Both the position numbers and the translations under genes were made by a program. Shown here piece by piece: positions 1-8,833 of a stretch of DNA of 64,000 nt. Under the pieces are notes generated by a model. It saw nothing but the letters and a program-made list of their open reading frames with translations. It made no database searches and was not told the origin of the DNA. The stretch's first letter is position 1, and the number at the start of each line of letters is the position of its first letter. Source of the stretch: Halomonas ramblicola (GTDB taxonomy: Bacteria > Pseudomonadota > Gammaproteobacteria > Pseudomonadales > Halomonadaceae); contig NZ_JAUFPL010000004.1 in NCBI RefSeq assembly GCF_030409215.1, positions 74,095 to 138,094 on the forward strand, in the 5' to 3' direction.

Positions 1-690
1 GGAAAAGTACGGCACGCTGTCGCCGGCGTCGCGGAACGGCACCACCCTCTCCTGGGGCATGGAGGCATACTCGATCAGCCAGGCCTCCTCCGCGCGGCCG
101 GCCCGGGCCAGCGCCCGCCTGAGCTTGTCCAGGTTGCGGCCGATCTTCATCACCACCAGGGCATCGGTCCGGGCGATGCGCTCGGCCAGCGTCGCCTCCG
201 GCAGGGTGGCCATCAGCACGGTCATGACGTCATCGCCCCAGGTCACCGGCTGCCCGGTGGCGGTCCAGGCGGCGGACATGCCGGTGATGCCGGGCACCAC
301 TTCAACGGCCACCCTTCCCTGCAATCGGGTATAGAGGTGCATGAAGGAGCCGTAGAAGAAGGGATCGCCCTCGCACAGCACCGCCACATCCTGGCCCGCC
401 TCGGCGATCTCGGTCAGCTGCGCGACCTGGCGTTCATAGAAGGCCGCCAGCAGTTCGTTGTAACGGGGGTCGTCGAACGGGATCTCGGTGGTGACCGGAT
501 ACTCCATCGGCAACTCGATGGCATCCGACGCCACCAGGCCTTCGACGATGCGACGGGCGTGGCCGGTGCGGCCCTTCTTGCGGAAGAAGGCGATGTGGGA
601 CGCCCGGCGGATCAGTCGATCCGCGCGCACGCTCATCAGATCCTGGCTGCCGGGCCCGAGGCCGACGCCGTAAACGGTTCCCCGGCTCAT
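1..690 (-). CDS. cobI: precorrin-2 C20-methyltransferase CobI, 3' end cut by window edge
   Basis: Methylates precorrin-2 at C20 using S-adenosylmethionine, giving precorrin-3A in the corrin pathway. The frame stays open from the ATG at 690 to base 1, so about 230 residues are present and the C-terminus lies outside. The N-terminus carries the tetrapyrrole methylase signature YGVGLGPGSQD, and the internal CEGDPFFYGS and VVPGITGMSAAW motifs are typical of CobI/CbiL. The start codon overlaps the cobH stop (ATGA), so it is translationally coupled as a downstream gene of the riboswitch-led ring-synthesis operon. Identity is by motif recognition. Confidence 0.93.
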   Translation of the reverse strand, partial: MSRGTVYGVGLGPGSQDLMSVRADRLIRRASHIAFFRKKGRTGHARRIVEGLVASDAIELPMEYPVTTEIPFDDPRYNELLAAFYERQVAQLTEIAEAGQDVAVLCEGDPFFYGSFMHLYTRLQGRVAVEVVPGITGMSAAWTATGQPVTWGDDVMTVLMATLPEATLAERIARTDALVVMKIGRNLDKLRRALARAGRAEEAWLIEYASMPQERVVPFRDAGDSVPYFS

Positions 691-1316
691 TCGCGACGAT
701 CCGCCATGGCATTGAGGGCGGCCACCGTCACCGCACTGCCGCCGAGCCGTCCGCGCACGATGCAACAGGGTAGCGAGTCGCTCGCCCAGAGGGCCTGCTT
801 GGATTCGGCGGCCCCCACGAAGCCCACCGGGCAGCCGATGATGGCCGCCGGGCGCGGGCAATCCGGCGCTTCCAGCATGTTCAACAGGTGGAAGAGCGCG
901 GTCGGAGCATTGCCGATCGCCACCACCGCGCCGTCCAGGTAGGGGCGCCAGAGCTCCACGGCCGCCGCCGAGCGGGTGTTGGCCAGGTCCCGGGCCAGGC
1001 CGGGCACCCGCTCGTCGTGCAGGGTGCAGAGGATGGCGTTGTCCGCCGGCAGGCGCCGGCGGGTGATGCCCTCGGACACCATGCGCGCGTCACACAGGAT
1101 CGGCGCGCCCCGCTCCAGCGCCTGGCGCGCCCGGTTCACCGCGTCGCCGCGGAACTGGATGTGCGAGGCCAGTTCCACCAGGCCGGCGGCATGGATCATG
1201 CGCACGGCCACCGGCTCCTCCTCCGGCGAGAAGCGCGAAAGCGACGCCTCGCGCCGGATGATGGCAAAGGACTCCCGGTAGATGGCCGGGCCGTCCGTCT
1301 CATAGGCGTGGGGCAT
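687..1316 (-). CDS. cobH: precorrin-8X methylmutase CobH
   Basis: Moves the C11 methyl group to C12, turning precorrin-8X into hydrogenobyrinic acid. The protein is about 209 residues, the usual size. The conserved histidine of the family is in RMIHAAG near the N-terminus, and NAPTALF and IIGCPVGFVGAAESK are CobH/CbiC hallmarks. I start at 1316 because an AGGAGAAG sequence lies about 7 bases upstream. An ATG at 1334 overlapping the cobG stop would add six residues (MRRRIS) but would use up that ribosome-binding site. The stop overlaps the cobI start. Confidence 0.93.
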   Translation of the reverse strand: MPHAYETDGPAIYRESFAIIRREASLSRFSPEEEPVAVRMIHAAGLVELASHIQFRGDAVNRARQALERGAPILCDARMVSEGITRRRLPADNAILCTLHDERVPGLARDLANTRSAAAVELWRPYLDGAVVAIGNAPTALFHLLNMLEAPDCPRPAAIIGCPVGFVGAAESKQALWASDSLPCCIVRGRLGGSAVTVAALNAMADRRE

Positions 1317-1330
1317 CGATATTCTTCTCC

Positions 1331-2497
1331 TCATCCATTCTTCTCTTCCAGAGCGGCCAAGACCTCGGCGTCGGTCAGCCCGGTCGCCTCTGGCGTGTCA
1401 TCGGCGCGGCCGCCGACGATCAGGTCGAAGCGGCTGGCCCGCCCCGTCAGGCAGACCTCGGCCGGCTGCCGGCGGGCGCAGCCCTTGGGACAGCCGGACA
1501 CATGCACGGCGCCCGCGACCAGGCCGCTCAGGCGTTCTGCCAGCGCCAGCGTCTCGACACTCGCCTGCGCGCAGTAGGGGGCGCCCGGGCAGGCATCCGC
1601 GGATAATCGCGGATCACGGTCGTCGTCCAGTAGCCCCGGGACCGCTGCCTCTACGGCGCCTTCCACCAGCAGACGCCGCCAGGGCGTCACCCGTACGGCG
1701 GTGACCTCGGCAGGGTCGACGGCGGCACGCCACGCCGGCGCCGGCGCCCGGCCGAACGGCAGGCCCAGCACCCGACCCCGCGCATGGTCGCCCAATGCCA
1801 GCCGGGGGCCGGCCTCGGCAGGCCGTATCGATGCCGGCGCCCAGGCCGGCAGCGGCGCCCGATGCCGGCGCATCCGTCCGGCGTCCCGCCCGCCACTGTC
1901 GACGAACCAGTGCGCCAGGCGCACCAGGAGCTCGACGGCGGCGGCGACCGAGGCCACCGGGGTGCCCCGGGCGCGTCCATCGGCCCGGACTAATAGGCCG
2001 CCCGAAGCCCGCGGCTGCAAGGCGCCCGATGCCGACCGCTCGAGGCGGAAGTCCGCGGAGGCATCGCTCAGCACCGGCGCGGGACCGGCATCGAGGGCAA
2101 GCCCCACCTTGTCCGGCAGGTCCGGCAGCTCGGCGAGGTGGGCCTGCAGCAGGCGGGCCGCCTCATGGGTGGCGTCGCCCGCCTGCCAATCCGGCGCCAG
2201 CAGCAGTGGGGGCCGGCGCTCGGCCTGCGGGACCGGGTCGACCAGCCCCTGCGCGACGAGGACATCCATCAGCCCGGGCCAGCCGGCCTCGGACACGCCG
2301 CGCAGCTGCAGGTTGGCGCGGCTGGTGAGTTCGATCAGGCCGCTGCCGAAGGCCTCAGCCGCGTCACACAGCGCCAGCATCTGGCCCCGCGTGAGCCGCC
2401 CCAGGCGGGGACGCACGCGCACCAGCAGGCCATCGCCGGTCGCCATGGGTCGCCAGGCCCCGGGACACCAGCCCCTGACGCGAACCTCGGCGCTCAT
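1331..2497 (-). CDS. cobG: precorrin-3B synthase CobG
   Basis: Oxygen-dependent ring-contraction enzyme of the aerobic pathway (precorrin-3A to precorrin-3B), 388 residues, in the nitrite/sulfite reductase half-domain family. The C-terminal third has the cysteine pattern expected for a 4Fe-4S/sirohaem-type centre: CPGAPYC followed by CPKGC. The N-terminal part has the ferredoxin-reductase-like LTSRANLQLRG motif. The ATG at 2497 overlaps the cobN stop (ATGA); a longer open frame upstream is only a shadow of cobN. Its presence indicates the oxygen-dependent rather than the anaerobic (CbiG) route. Confidence 0.92.
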   Translation of the reverse strand: MSAEVRVRGWCPGAWRPMATGDGLLVRVRPRLGRLTRGQMLALCDAAEAFGSGLIELTSRANLQLRGVSEAGWPGLMDVLVAQGLVDPVPQAERRPPLLLAPDWQAGDATHEAARLLQAHLAELPDLPDKVGLALDAGPAPVLSDASADFRLERSASGALQPRASGGLLVRADGRARGTPVASVAAAVELLVRLAHWFVDSGGRDAGRMRRHRAPLPAWAPASIRPAEAGPRLALGDHARGRVLGLPFGRAPAPAWRAAVDPAEVTAVRVTPWRRLLVEGAVEAAVPGLLDDDRDPRLSADACPGAPYCAQASVETLALAERLSGLVAGAVHVSGCPKGCARRQPAEVCLTGRASRFDLIVGGRADDTPEATGLTDAEVLAALEEKNG

Positions 2498-5400
2498 GGG
2501 GCGAGCTCCCGGGTCTCGTCGATCTCGAGCAGCAGGTCCTGCAGGGCCGCGCCCTGTTCCCCGGGGTCCTGCCACATCCCGCGCTGGACGGCTTCCAGTA
2601 GCCGCTCGGCCATCTCCTCCATCGCCGCCGGGTTATGTTCGCGGAGGAACGCCTGGTTGGCCTCGTCCAGCACCAGGGCGTCGGTCACCTGGGCATACTG
2701 GTAGTCGGCCACCAGGTCGGTGGTGGCGTCATAGGCGAACAGGTAGTCCACCGTGGCGGCCATCTCGAAGGCGCCCTTGTAGCCGTGCTCGCGCATGGCC
2801 TCGATCCATTTGGGATTGAGCACCCGGGAGCGGATCACGCGGGCCAGTTCCTCCTTGAGGGTGCGGATCCGCGGCTGCGCCGGGTTGGCGTGATCGGCGT
2901 GGTAGATGGACGGCGCCTGCCCCCCGAGGGAACGGCTGGCGTTGGCCATGCCGCCCTGGAACTCGTAGTAGCCGTTCGAATCGAGGATATCGTGTTCGCG
3001 GTTGTCCTGGTTGTGCATCACCGCCTCCAGGCTCTCGAGCTGATGCTCGAAGGCCCCTCGCGCGGCGACCCCGGATTCCGGGAACTGGCCGTAGGCGTAG
3101 GCCCCGGCAGCGAGGTAGGTCTCCGCCAGGTCGTCCGCGCTGTTCCAGGCGCGGTCGTCGATGCGCCGGTTCAGGCCGGTGCCGTACTCCCCGGGCCTGC
3201 TGCCGAAGACCCGGTAGCCGGCCTCGCGGGCGGCCGCCTCGGGCGACAACCCCCGGCGCTCGAGTGCCTGCCGGCGCGCCAGCACCGCCGCACGAATGGT
3301 GTTGCCGTCGCCGGGCTCCTCGTACTCGGCGACCGCCCGCACCGCGGCATCGAACAGGCGGATGACATTGGGAAAGGCATCGCGGAAGAAGCCGGATACC
3401 CGCAGGGTGACGTCCACCCGCGGGCGTTGCAGCAGCATGGCGGGCATCACCTCGATATCGATCACCCGCTGCGAACCGAGCGACCAGACCGGCCGCACCC
3501 CCATCAGCGCGAAGGCCTGGGCGATATCATCGCCGCCGGTACGCATGGTCGCGGTGCCCCAGATCGACAGCCCCAGCCGGCGCGGGTAGTCGCCGTGATC
3601 CTGCAGGTAACGCTCCACGAACGCCTGCGCCGAGGCCTCGCCCAGGGACCAGGCGGCGGGCGACGGAATCGCGCGATTGTCCACGCTGAAGAAGTTGCGC
3701 CCGGTGGGCAGGGTATCCAGCCGCCCCCGGCTGGGGGCGCCGCTCGGCCCGGGCGGCACGAAGCGGCCATCGAGCCCGTCCAGCAGCGACTGGATCTCCA
3801 TCTCGGCGCCCCGCCGCATGGCGGCCCAGAGCCGCTCGCGGGCATGGCAACACTGTTCAACGGTGGCCGGGTAGTCACGGGCCAGTTCTGTCAGGCAGCC
3901 CGGTTCCAGGACGTAGTCGGTCACCAGCCGATGGGCGAGCCGTTCCAGACGCTCCCGGGTATCGGCGGCGGTGCGCCAGGCGGACGCCTCCAGCTCGGCC
4001 AGGGCCGGCGGCTTCGGACCGGTCCAGGGGTCGACCCCGGCCGTCAGGGGATCGAAGGACCCGCCGTCTTCCCGCAGGCCCAGGTCGTCCGCCAGGTTGT
4101 GCAGCAGGCCGCGCTGGACCACCCCCTCTCCGCGCGGCAGCCTGAGGATGGCGACCAGGGTCCCCGCCAGCTTGTCCGGCGGCGGCAGGGTGCCCAGCAC
4201 GTGCAGGCCATGGCGGATCTGGGCTTCCTTGATATCGCACAGGTAGGTGTCCAGCTCGTTGAGCAGGCGCTCGTCATCCGCGCCCTCCGTCGTCTGGCTC
4301 AGTTCCCGGTCGATACCGGTCCGGTGAAGGTGTGCCAGGATCCGCTCACGCAGCAGCGCCTCGCGCCGCGGGTCCATGCCCAGGGCCTGGTAGTACTCGT
4401 CGGTCAGGGCCTCCAGTTCCGCCATGGCCCCGTAGAGCTCGGCCCGGGCCAGCGGCGGCATCAGGTGGTCGATGATCACCGCCTGGCTGCGGCGCTTGGC
4501 CTGGGCGCCCTCGCCCGGGTCGTTGACGATGAACGGATAGAAATGCGGCAGCGGCCCCAGGGCGAGATCCGGCCAGCACTCGGCGGAGAGTGCCGTGCTC
4601 TTGCCCGGCAGCCATTCCAGGTTGCCGTGCTTGCCGACGTGGACCACCGCGTCCACCCGGTAGTGCTCGCGCAGCCAGAGATAGAACGCCAGGTAACTGT
4701 GGGGCGGCACCAGTTCGGTATCGTGGTAGCTCTGCGTCGGGTCGTCGATGAAATCTCGTTCCGGCTGGATGCCGACGAAGGTCTCCCCCAGGCGGATACC
4801 GGCGATCATCAGCCGGCCCTGGTGGCACTTGGGATCGTCCGACGGCGTTCCCCAGCGCCCGCATACCGCTTCTTGAAGTGCTTCCGGCAGGGTCCGGAAC
4901 CACGCCAGGTAGTCGTCGAGCCCGATGCTCTGCCAGCAGCCGCGCTGGTCCAGGGCACGCCGATCGTTGGTCACGGTGCCCTGCAGCCGCCGGATCAGGG
5001 CGTCCCCGTCCTCCGGCACGTCGCTCACCGGATAGCCCGCCGCGGCCAGTGCCCGCAGGATCTCTATCGTCGAGGCCGGCGTATCCAGGCCGACGCCGTT
5101 GCCGATGCGGCCATCGCGGTTGGGATAATTGGCCAGCACCAGCGCCAGGCGCTTGGCGGCATTGGGCGTCTGACGCAAACGACAGAAGCGCCGCGCCAGC
5201 CGGGCGACGAAGGCGGCCCTCTCGGGATGCAGGGCGTGGCGCGTCACCGACAGCTGGCAGCGCTCGCTGTAGTGGGCCTCCGTCTTGAAGCCCACCGCGC
5301 GGGTGATGACGCGCCCATCCATCTCCGGCAGCACCACCTGCATGGCCACGTCGCGGCTATGCAGGCCGGCCGCCTTGGCCTGCCAGTCCTCCTCGGTGCT

Positions 5401-6333
5401 GCTCGCCAGGATCGCCTGCAGCACCACCGGTCGCCCGACGAAGGGACTGTCGAGAACCTCGCCGCCCAGGGCGTCCATGTCGTCCGGGTTGCGGTTGACG
5501 GAGAAGCCGGTGGTATTGACCAGAAGCCCGGCCCCGGTCTGCTCGATCAGGTGATTGACGAAGGCCACGCAGGCGTCGTCCTTGAGCGAGGCCACCGCCA
5601 CCGCCAGCGGTTCGAGCCCCTGGGCCCGCAGCGCCTCGATCAGGCCGTCCAGCACGGCGGTATTGGCGCCCTGCAGGTGACTGCGGTAGAACAGCAGCAG
5701 GCACACCGGGCGATCAGGATCCCGACGCGCTTGCCATTCGCTCAGGGTCGCTTCCCGTCGACCCGCAGTGTGGGGATCGTAGAGCATCGCCGCGGGAATC
5801 GCCTTGGGTTCCTGCCAGTCCAGCGCCAGCCCCAGGCACTCGGTACCGACGCAGCGCAACAGTTGCTCGGCATTGTCCACGCCGCCCTCGCGCAGGTAGC
5901 GCCAGACCCGGTGGGCCGATTCGACCGGCACGCTGGACTCGCCCAGCAGGGCGTCGTCCGGCTCGTCACTGCCCGGCACCAGGATCAGCTGGCGCCCCCG
6001 GCCGGCGGTGGCCCAGGCCAGCAGACGATCAAAGCCGTAGCGCCAGTAGGCGCTGCCGCCCATCAGCGAGACGATCACCAGGCGCGCCTCTTCCAGCACA
6101 CGATCCTCGTAGAGGTCGTAGGCGGCGGGCTTGACCAGGTTCATCCAGTTCGCGAGCCGTACCGAGGGGTAATCGTCCCCGACCGTCGCGACCAGCCGCT
6201 CGACCGCCTGCGCCAGGGCCGACAGGCTGCTGTCGGCGGCCGACAGGATGACGATCTCGGCGGGGCTCTGCTGCAGGTCGACGATGCCCTCGTCGTCGAC
6301 GAAGCCCCCGGGCTTGGCGGCGAAAAGATGCAT
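2494..6333 (-). CDS. cobN: cobaltochelatase large subunit CobN
   Basis: Large porphyrin-binding subunit that inserts cobalt into hydrogenobyrinic acid a,c-diamide with ATP hydrolysis supplied by AAA+ partners. The 1279-residue length matches CobN and the related ChlH. CobN/Mg-chelatase motifs are spread along it, for example VVHVGKHGNLEWLPGK, SYLAFYLWLREHY and, near the C-terminus, NQDNREHDILDSNGYYEFQGG. It sits between cobW and cobG with overlaps at both ends (TGATG with cobW, ATGA with cobG). No CobS or CobT chelatase genes are in the window; the ChlI/ChlD-like protein at 8830-10593 is the likely partner. Confidence 0.95.
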   Translation of the reverse strand: MHLFAAKPGGFVDDEGIVDLQQSPAEIVILSAADSSLSALAQAVERLVATVGDDYPSVRLANWMNLVKPAAYDLYEDRVLEEARLVIVSLMGGSAYWRYGFDRLLAWATAGRGRQLILVPGSDEPDDALLGESSVPVESAHRVWRYLREGGVDNAEQLLRCVGTECLGLALDWQEPKAIPAAMLYDPHTAGRREATLSEWQARRDPDRPVCLLLFYRSHLQGANTAVLDGLIEALRAQGLEPLAVAVASLKDDACVAFVNHLIEQTGAGLLVNTTGFSVNRNPDDMDALGGEVLDSPFVGRPVVLQAILASSTEEDWQAKAAGLHSRDVAMQVVLPEMDGRVITRAVGFKTEAHYSERCQLSVTRHALHPERAAFVARLARRFCRLRQTPNAAKRLALVLANYPNRDGRIGNGVGLDTPASTIEILRALAAAGYPVSDVPEDGDALIRRLQGTVTNDRRALDQRGCWQSIGLDDYLAWFRTLPEALQEAVCGRWGTPSDDPKCHQGRLMIAGIRLGETFVGIQPERDFIDDPTQSYHDTELVPPHSYLAFYLWLREHYRVDAVVHVGKHGNLEWLPGKSTALSAECWPDLALGPLPHFYPFIVNDPGEGAQAKRRSQAVIIDHLMPPLARAELYGAMAELEALTDEYYQALGMDPRREALLRERILAHLHRTGIDRELSQTTEGADDERLLNELDTYLCDIKEAQIRHGLHVLGTLPPPDKLAGTLVAILRLPRGEGVVQRGLLHNLADDLGLREDGGSFDPLTAGVDPWTGPKPPALAELEASAWRTAADTRERLERLAHRLVTDYVLEPGCLTELARDYPATVEQCCHARERLWAAMRRGAEMEIQSLLDGLDGRFVPPGPSGAPSRGRLDTLPTGRNFFSVDNRAIPSPAAWSLGEASAQAFVERYLQDHGDYPRRLGLSIWGTATMRTGGDDIAQAFALMGVRPVWSLGSQRVIDIEVMPAMLLQRPRVDVTLRVSGFFRDAFPNVIRLFDAAVRAVAEYEEPGDGNTIRAAVLARRQALERRGLSPEAAAREAGYRVFGSRPGEYGTGLNRRIDDRAWNSADDLAETYLAAGAYAYGQFPESGVAARGAFEHQLESLEAVMHNQDNREHDILDSNGYYEFQGGMANASRSLGGQAPSIYHADHANPAQPRIRTLKEELARVIRSRVLNPKWIEAMREHGYKGAFEMAATVDYLFAYDATTDLVADYQYAQVTDALVLDEANQAFLREHNPAAMEEMAERLLEAVQRGMWQDPGEQGAALQDLLLEIDETRELAP

Positions 6334-7442
6334 CAGGCGGTCGTCGCGATCTCGGCGCTGGCCAGGGCCGTGTGCAGGGCCTCACTATCCAGCGCCTTGC
6401 CGATGATGACGAGCTGGGTGTGGCGCGGCTCGTCCTGCCCCCATAGCCGGTCGAAATAGCCGTCCAGGCGCTCGCCCACGGCCTGGATCACCCGGCGCAT
6501 GGGCTTGCCCGGAATGGCCGCGAAGCCCTTGGCTCGATAGATCTCGTGGGTTTTCAGCAGTTGCTGGAGCCTGTCCGCCAGGGCGTCGCCATCGACTTCC
6601 CCCAGCCGGATCACGCAGGAATCGAAATGATCGTGGGCGTGGTCGTGATGCGCCCCCACGGCATGATGGCGATCGTGGTGGTTCTCGATGCGGTCGATGC
6701 TTGCCTCGCTCGCCGCGCCGATGCCCATCAGGGCTTCCAGTTGGGCCGTATCCGTGGCCAGGGTCTGGTCGATAAACAGGGTCTTGACCGATTCGGGGAC
6801 GCGCGCCTGGATCAGGGCCTCGACCCGCGCCCTGTCGGCCGGCTCGAGCAGGTCGGTCTTGCTGACCAGCACCAGGTCGGCCGCGCTCAGCTGGTCGTCC
6901 AGCAATTCCCGCAGGCTGGGATCGTGGTCCAGGCTGTCGTCGGCCCGGCGCTGGGCCTCCACCCTGTCGACATCGCTGGCGTAACGGCCGGCGGCGACGG
7001 CCGGCCCGTCGAACACGGTGATGATGGCATCGACGGTGCAGTGCTGGCGCACCTCCGGCCAGTTGAACGCCTGGACCAGCGGCTTGGGCAGGGCCAGGCC
7101 GCTGGTCTCGATCAGGATATGGTCGATGTCGTCGCGGCGGGCCACCAGCTTCTTCATCACCGGCAGGAATTCCTCTTCCACCGTGCAGCAGATGCAGCCA
7201 TTCGCCAGCTCGTAGATACCCCCGTCCTCGCCTTCCACGGGGCGTGCGTCCTCGCCGCCCTCTTCGCAGCCCAGGGCGCAGCCGCGCAGCAGGCTGGAAT
7301 CGATATCCTGCTCGCCGAATTCGTTGACGATGACGGCGATGCGCTTGCCGGTGACCTGGCGCAGAATGCCGGCCAGCAGCGTGGTCTTGCCGCTGCCCAG
7401 GAAGCCGGTCACCACCGTGGCGGGGATCTTGTTCAGTCGCAT
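6333..7442 (-). CDS. cobW: CobW family cobalamin-pathway GTPase / metal chaperone
   Basis: G3E-family GTPase of 369 residues, thought to deliver Co(II) to the chelatase. The Walker A motif GFLGSGKTT is near residue 13. The metal-binding CxCC motif is in NGCICCT, and SKTD gives the guanine-specificity NKxD-like element. A histidine-rich stretch (ENHHDRHH, then HHDHAHDH) around residue 265 suggests extra metal binding. Its start overlaps the cobB stop by 10 bases with GAGGA upstream, and it overlaps cobN by one base. The location between cobB and cobN supports a cobalt-specific role rather than zinc. Confidence 0.92.
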   Translation of the reverse strand: MRLNKIPATVVTGFLGSGKTTLLAGILRQVTGKRIAVIVNEFGEQDIDSSLLRGCALGCEEGGEDARPVEGEDGGIYELANGCICCTVEEEFLPVMKKLVARRDDIDHILIETSGLALPKPLVQAFNWPEVRQHCTVDAIITVFDGPAVAAGRYASDVDRVEAQRRADDSLDHDPSLRELLDDQLSAADLVLVSKTDLLEPADRARVEALIQARVPESVKTLFIDQTLATDTAQLEALMGIGAASEASIDRIENHHDRHHAVGAHHDHAHDHFDSCVIRLGEVDGDALADRLQQLLKTHEIYRAKGFAAIPGKPMRRVIQAVGERLDGYFDRLWGQDEPRHTQLVIIGKALDSEALHTALASAEIATTA

Positions 7443-8833
7443 CCGTGGGATTCCTCAGTGGTGATGGAATGAGTGTCGTTGGTCTGGCGTGCCGATACCG
7501 GGCCCGGCGCGAACAGGCGGGCCACGGCGGCGGGATTGTCGGGGAAGAACAGGTGCAGGTAGGTCGCCGTCAGCCGTCGTTGGCGATAGATGGCCTCCCC
7601 TGGCGCGGGATGGCGCTGGCGCCGCCCGTGGGCGATGGGGGCGGGGGTACCCTCCGCCACCGAGCGGTGATGGGCATGGCCCCGGACCGACCCCTCGGGC
7701 AGCTCGGCGGTCTGCATCCCCTGGCAACCCCGCCGCCCGCGCATGGCACCATGCCCGGGCAGCAGGCCCAGCATGGTGTGGGTCTCGCCATTCTGGTCGG
7801 TGAGGGTGTCGAGGGCATAGAGCATCCCGCCGCACTCGGCCAGGATCGGCAGGTCCGCGGCAAAGGCGCGGCGGATGTCGTCGCGCATGGCGGCGTTCGC
7901 CGCCAACCGCGCGGCGTGGAGCTCGGGGTAGCCGCCGGGGAGCCAGAGGGCATCGCAGGGTGGCAGGCCGCCATCGGCCAACGGCGAGAAGAAACGCAGT
8001 CTCGCCCCCATCCGCTCCAGCAGGTCCAGGTTGGCCGGGTAGATGAAGCTGAAGGCGGCGTCCCGCGCCACGGCGATGGTGCGGCCGGCCAGCCACGGCG
8101 GCGGCGCGGCCGTATCAAGGGGTGCCGTCGCGAAGGTCACCGGCGGCAAGGCCAGCAGGGCCTCGGCCAGCCCCTCGGCCGCGAGCGCCTCGGCGCCGGC
8201 CTCGAAGCGGGCCTCCAGGTCCTCGCGGATCTCCTCGGCCTGGACCAGCCCCAGGTGGCGCTCGGGCAGGGCCAGGGAGGCATCGCGGGGCACCGCGGCC
8301 AGCAGCGGCACGCTTTTCGGCAGCGCCGCCGCGATCAGCTCACGATGGCGCATTGAGCCGCAGGCGTTGGCGATCAGCCCGGCGATGCGGATATCGTCGC
8401 GGAAGCCCGCCAGGCCGGCCACCAGCGCCGCCGCGGTCTGGGCCATTCCTTTCACGTCCATGACGATGACCAGCGGCAGGCCGAACAGGGCCGCCAGATC
8501 GGCGCTGGAGGGTTCGCCATCGAACAGCCCCATGGCGCCTTCCACCAGGATGAGGTCCGCCTCGAGCGCGGCCTCGAACAGGCGTCGGCGGCAGTAGGCC
8601 TCGCCGGCCATCCACAGGTCGAGCTGATCGACCGGCCGGCCCGACGCCTGGGCCAGCACCAGCGGATCCAGGTAATCCGGACCGGTCTTGAAGACCCGGA
8701 CCACCTTGCCCTCGTTGCGCAGCATCCGGGCCAGCGCCGCGGTCACCGTGGTCTTGCCCTGCCCCGATGCCGGCGCGGCGATAAAGACCGCGGGGCAGGC
8801 GGCACTCGCCGGTGCGGTGACATCGTCCATCAT
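7433..8833 (-). CDS. cobB: hydrogenobyrinate/cobyrinate a,c-diamide synthase
   Basis: Amidates the a and c side chains of the corrin ring using glutamine and ATP. The 466-residue protein has an N-terminal P-loop ATPase domain (APASGQGKTTVTAAL) and a C-terminal class I glutamine amidotransferase domain with the nucleophile Cys334 in ECGGMLYAL and the histidine in ATYLHLFF. I start at 8833 because GGAGG lies six bases upstream; the first two codons are ATGATG and overlap the upstream stop. A further 75 upstream in-frame codons are shadow sequence. With CobN in the pathway the natural substrate is probably hydrogenobyrinate. Confidence 0.93.
   Translation of the reverse strand: MMDDVTAPASAACPAVFIAAPASGQGKTTVTAALARMLRNEGKVVRVFKTGPDYLDPLVLAQASGRPVDQLDLWMAGEAYCRRRLFEAALEADLILVEGAMGLFDGEPSSADLAALFGLPLVIVMDVKGMAQTAAALVAGLAGFRDDIRIAGLIANACGSMRHRELIAAALPKSVPLLAAVPRDASLALPERHLGLVQAEEIREDLEARFEAGAEALAAEGLAEALLALPPVTFATAPLDTAAPPPWLAGRTIAVARDAAFSFIYPANLDLLERMGARLRFFSPLADGGLPPCDALWLPGGYPELHAARLAANAAMRDDIRRAFAADLPILAECGGMLYALDTLTDQNGETHTMLGLLPGHGAMRGRRGCQGMQTAELPEGSVRGHAHHRSVAEGTPAPIAHGRRQRHPAPGEAIYRQRRLTATYLHLFFPDNPAAVARLFAPGPVSARQTNDTHSITTEESHGCD

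Noticed and set aside
2635..6459. A 1274-residue open frame on the plus strand opposite cobN
   Set aside because: It is an antisense shadow in high-GC DNA: its composition is rich in Gly, Arg, Gln and His with no domain motifs, while the minus frame is unmistakable CobN.
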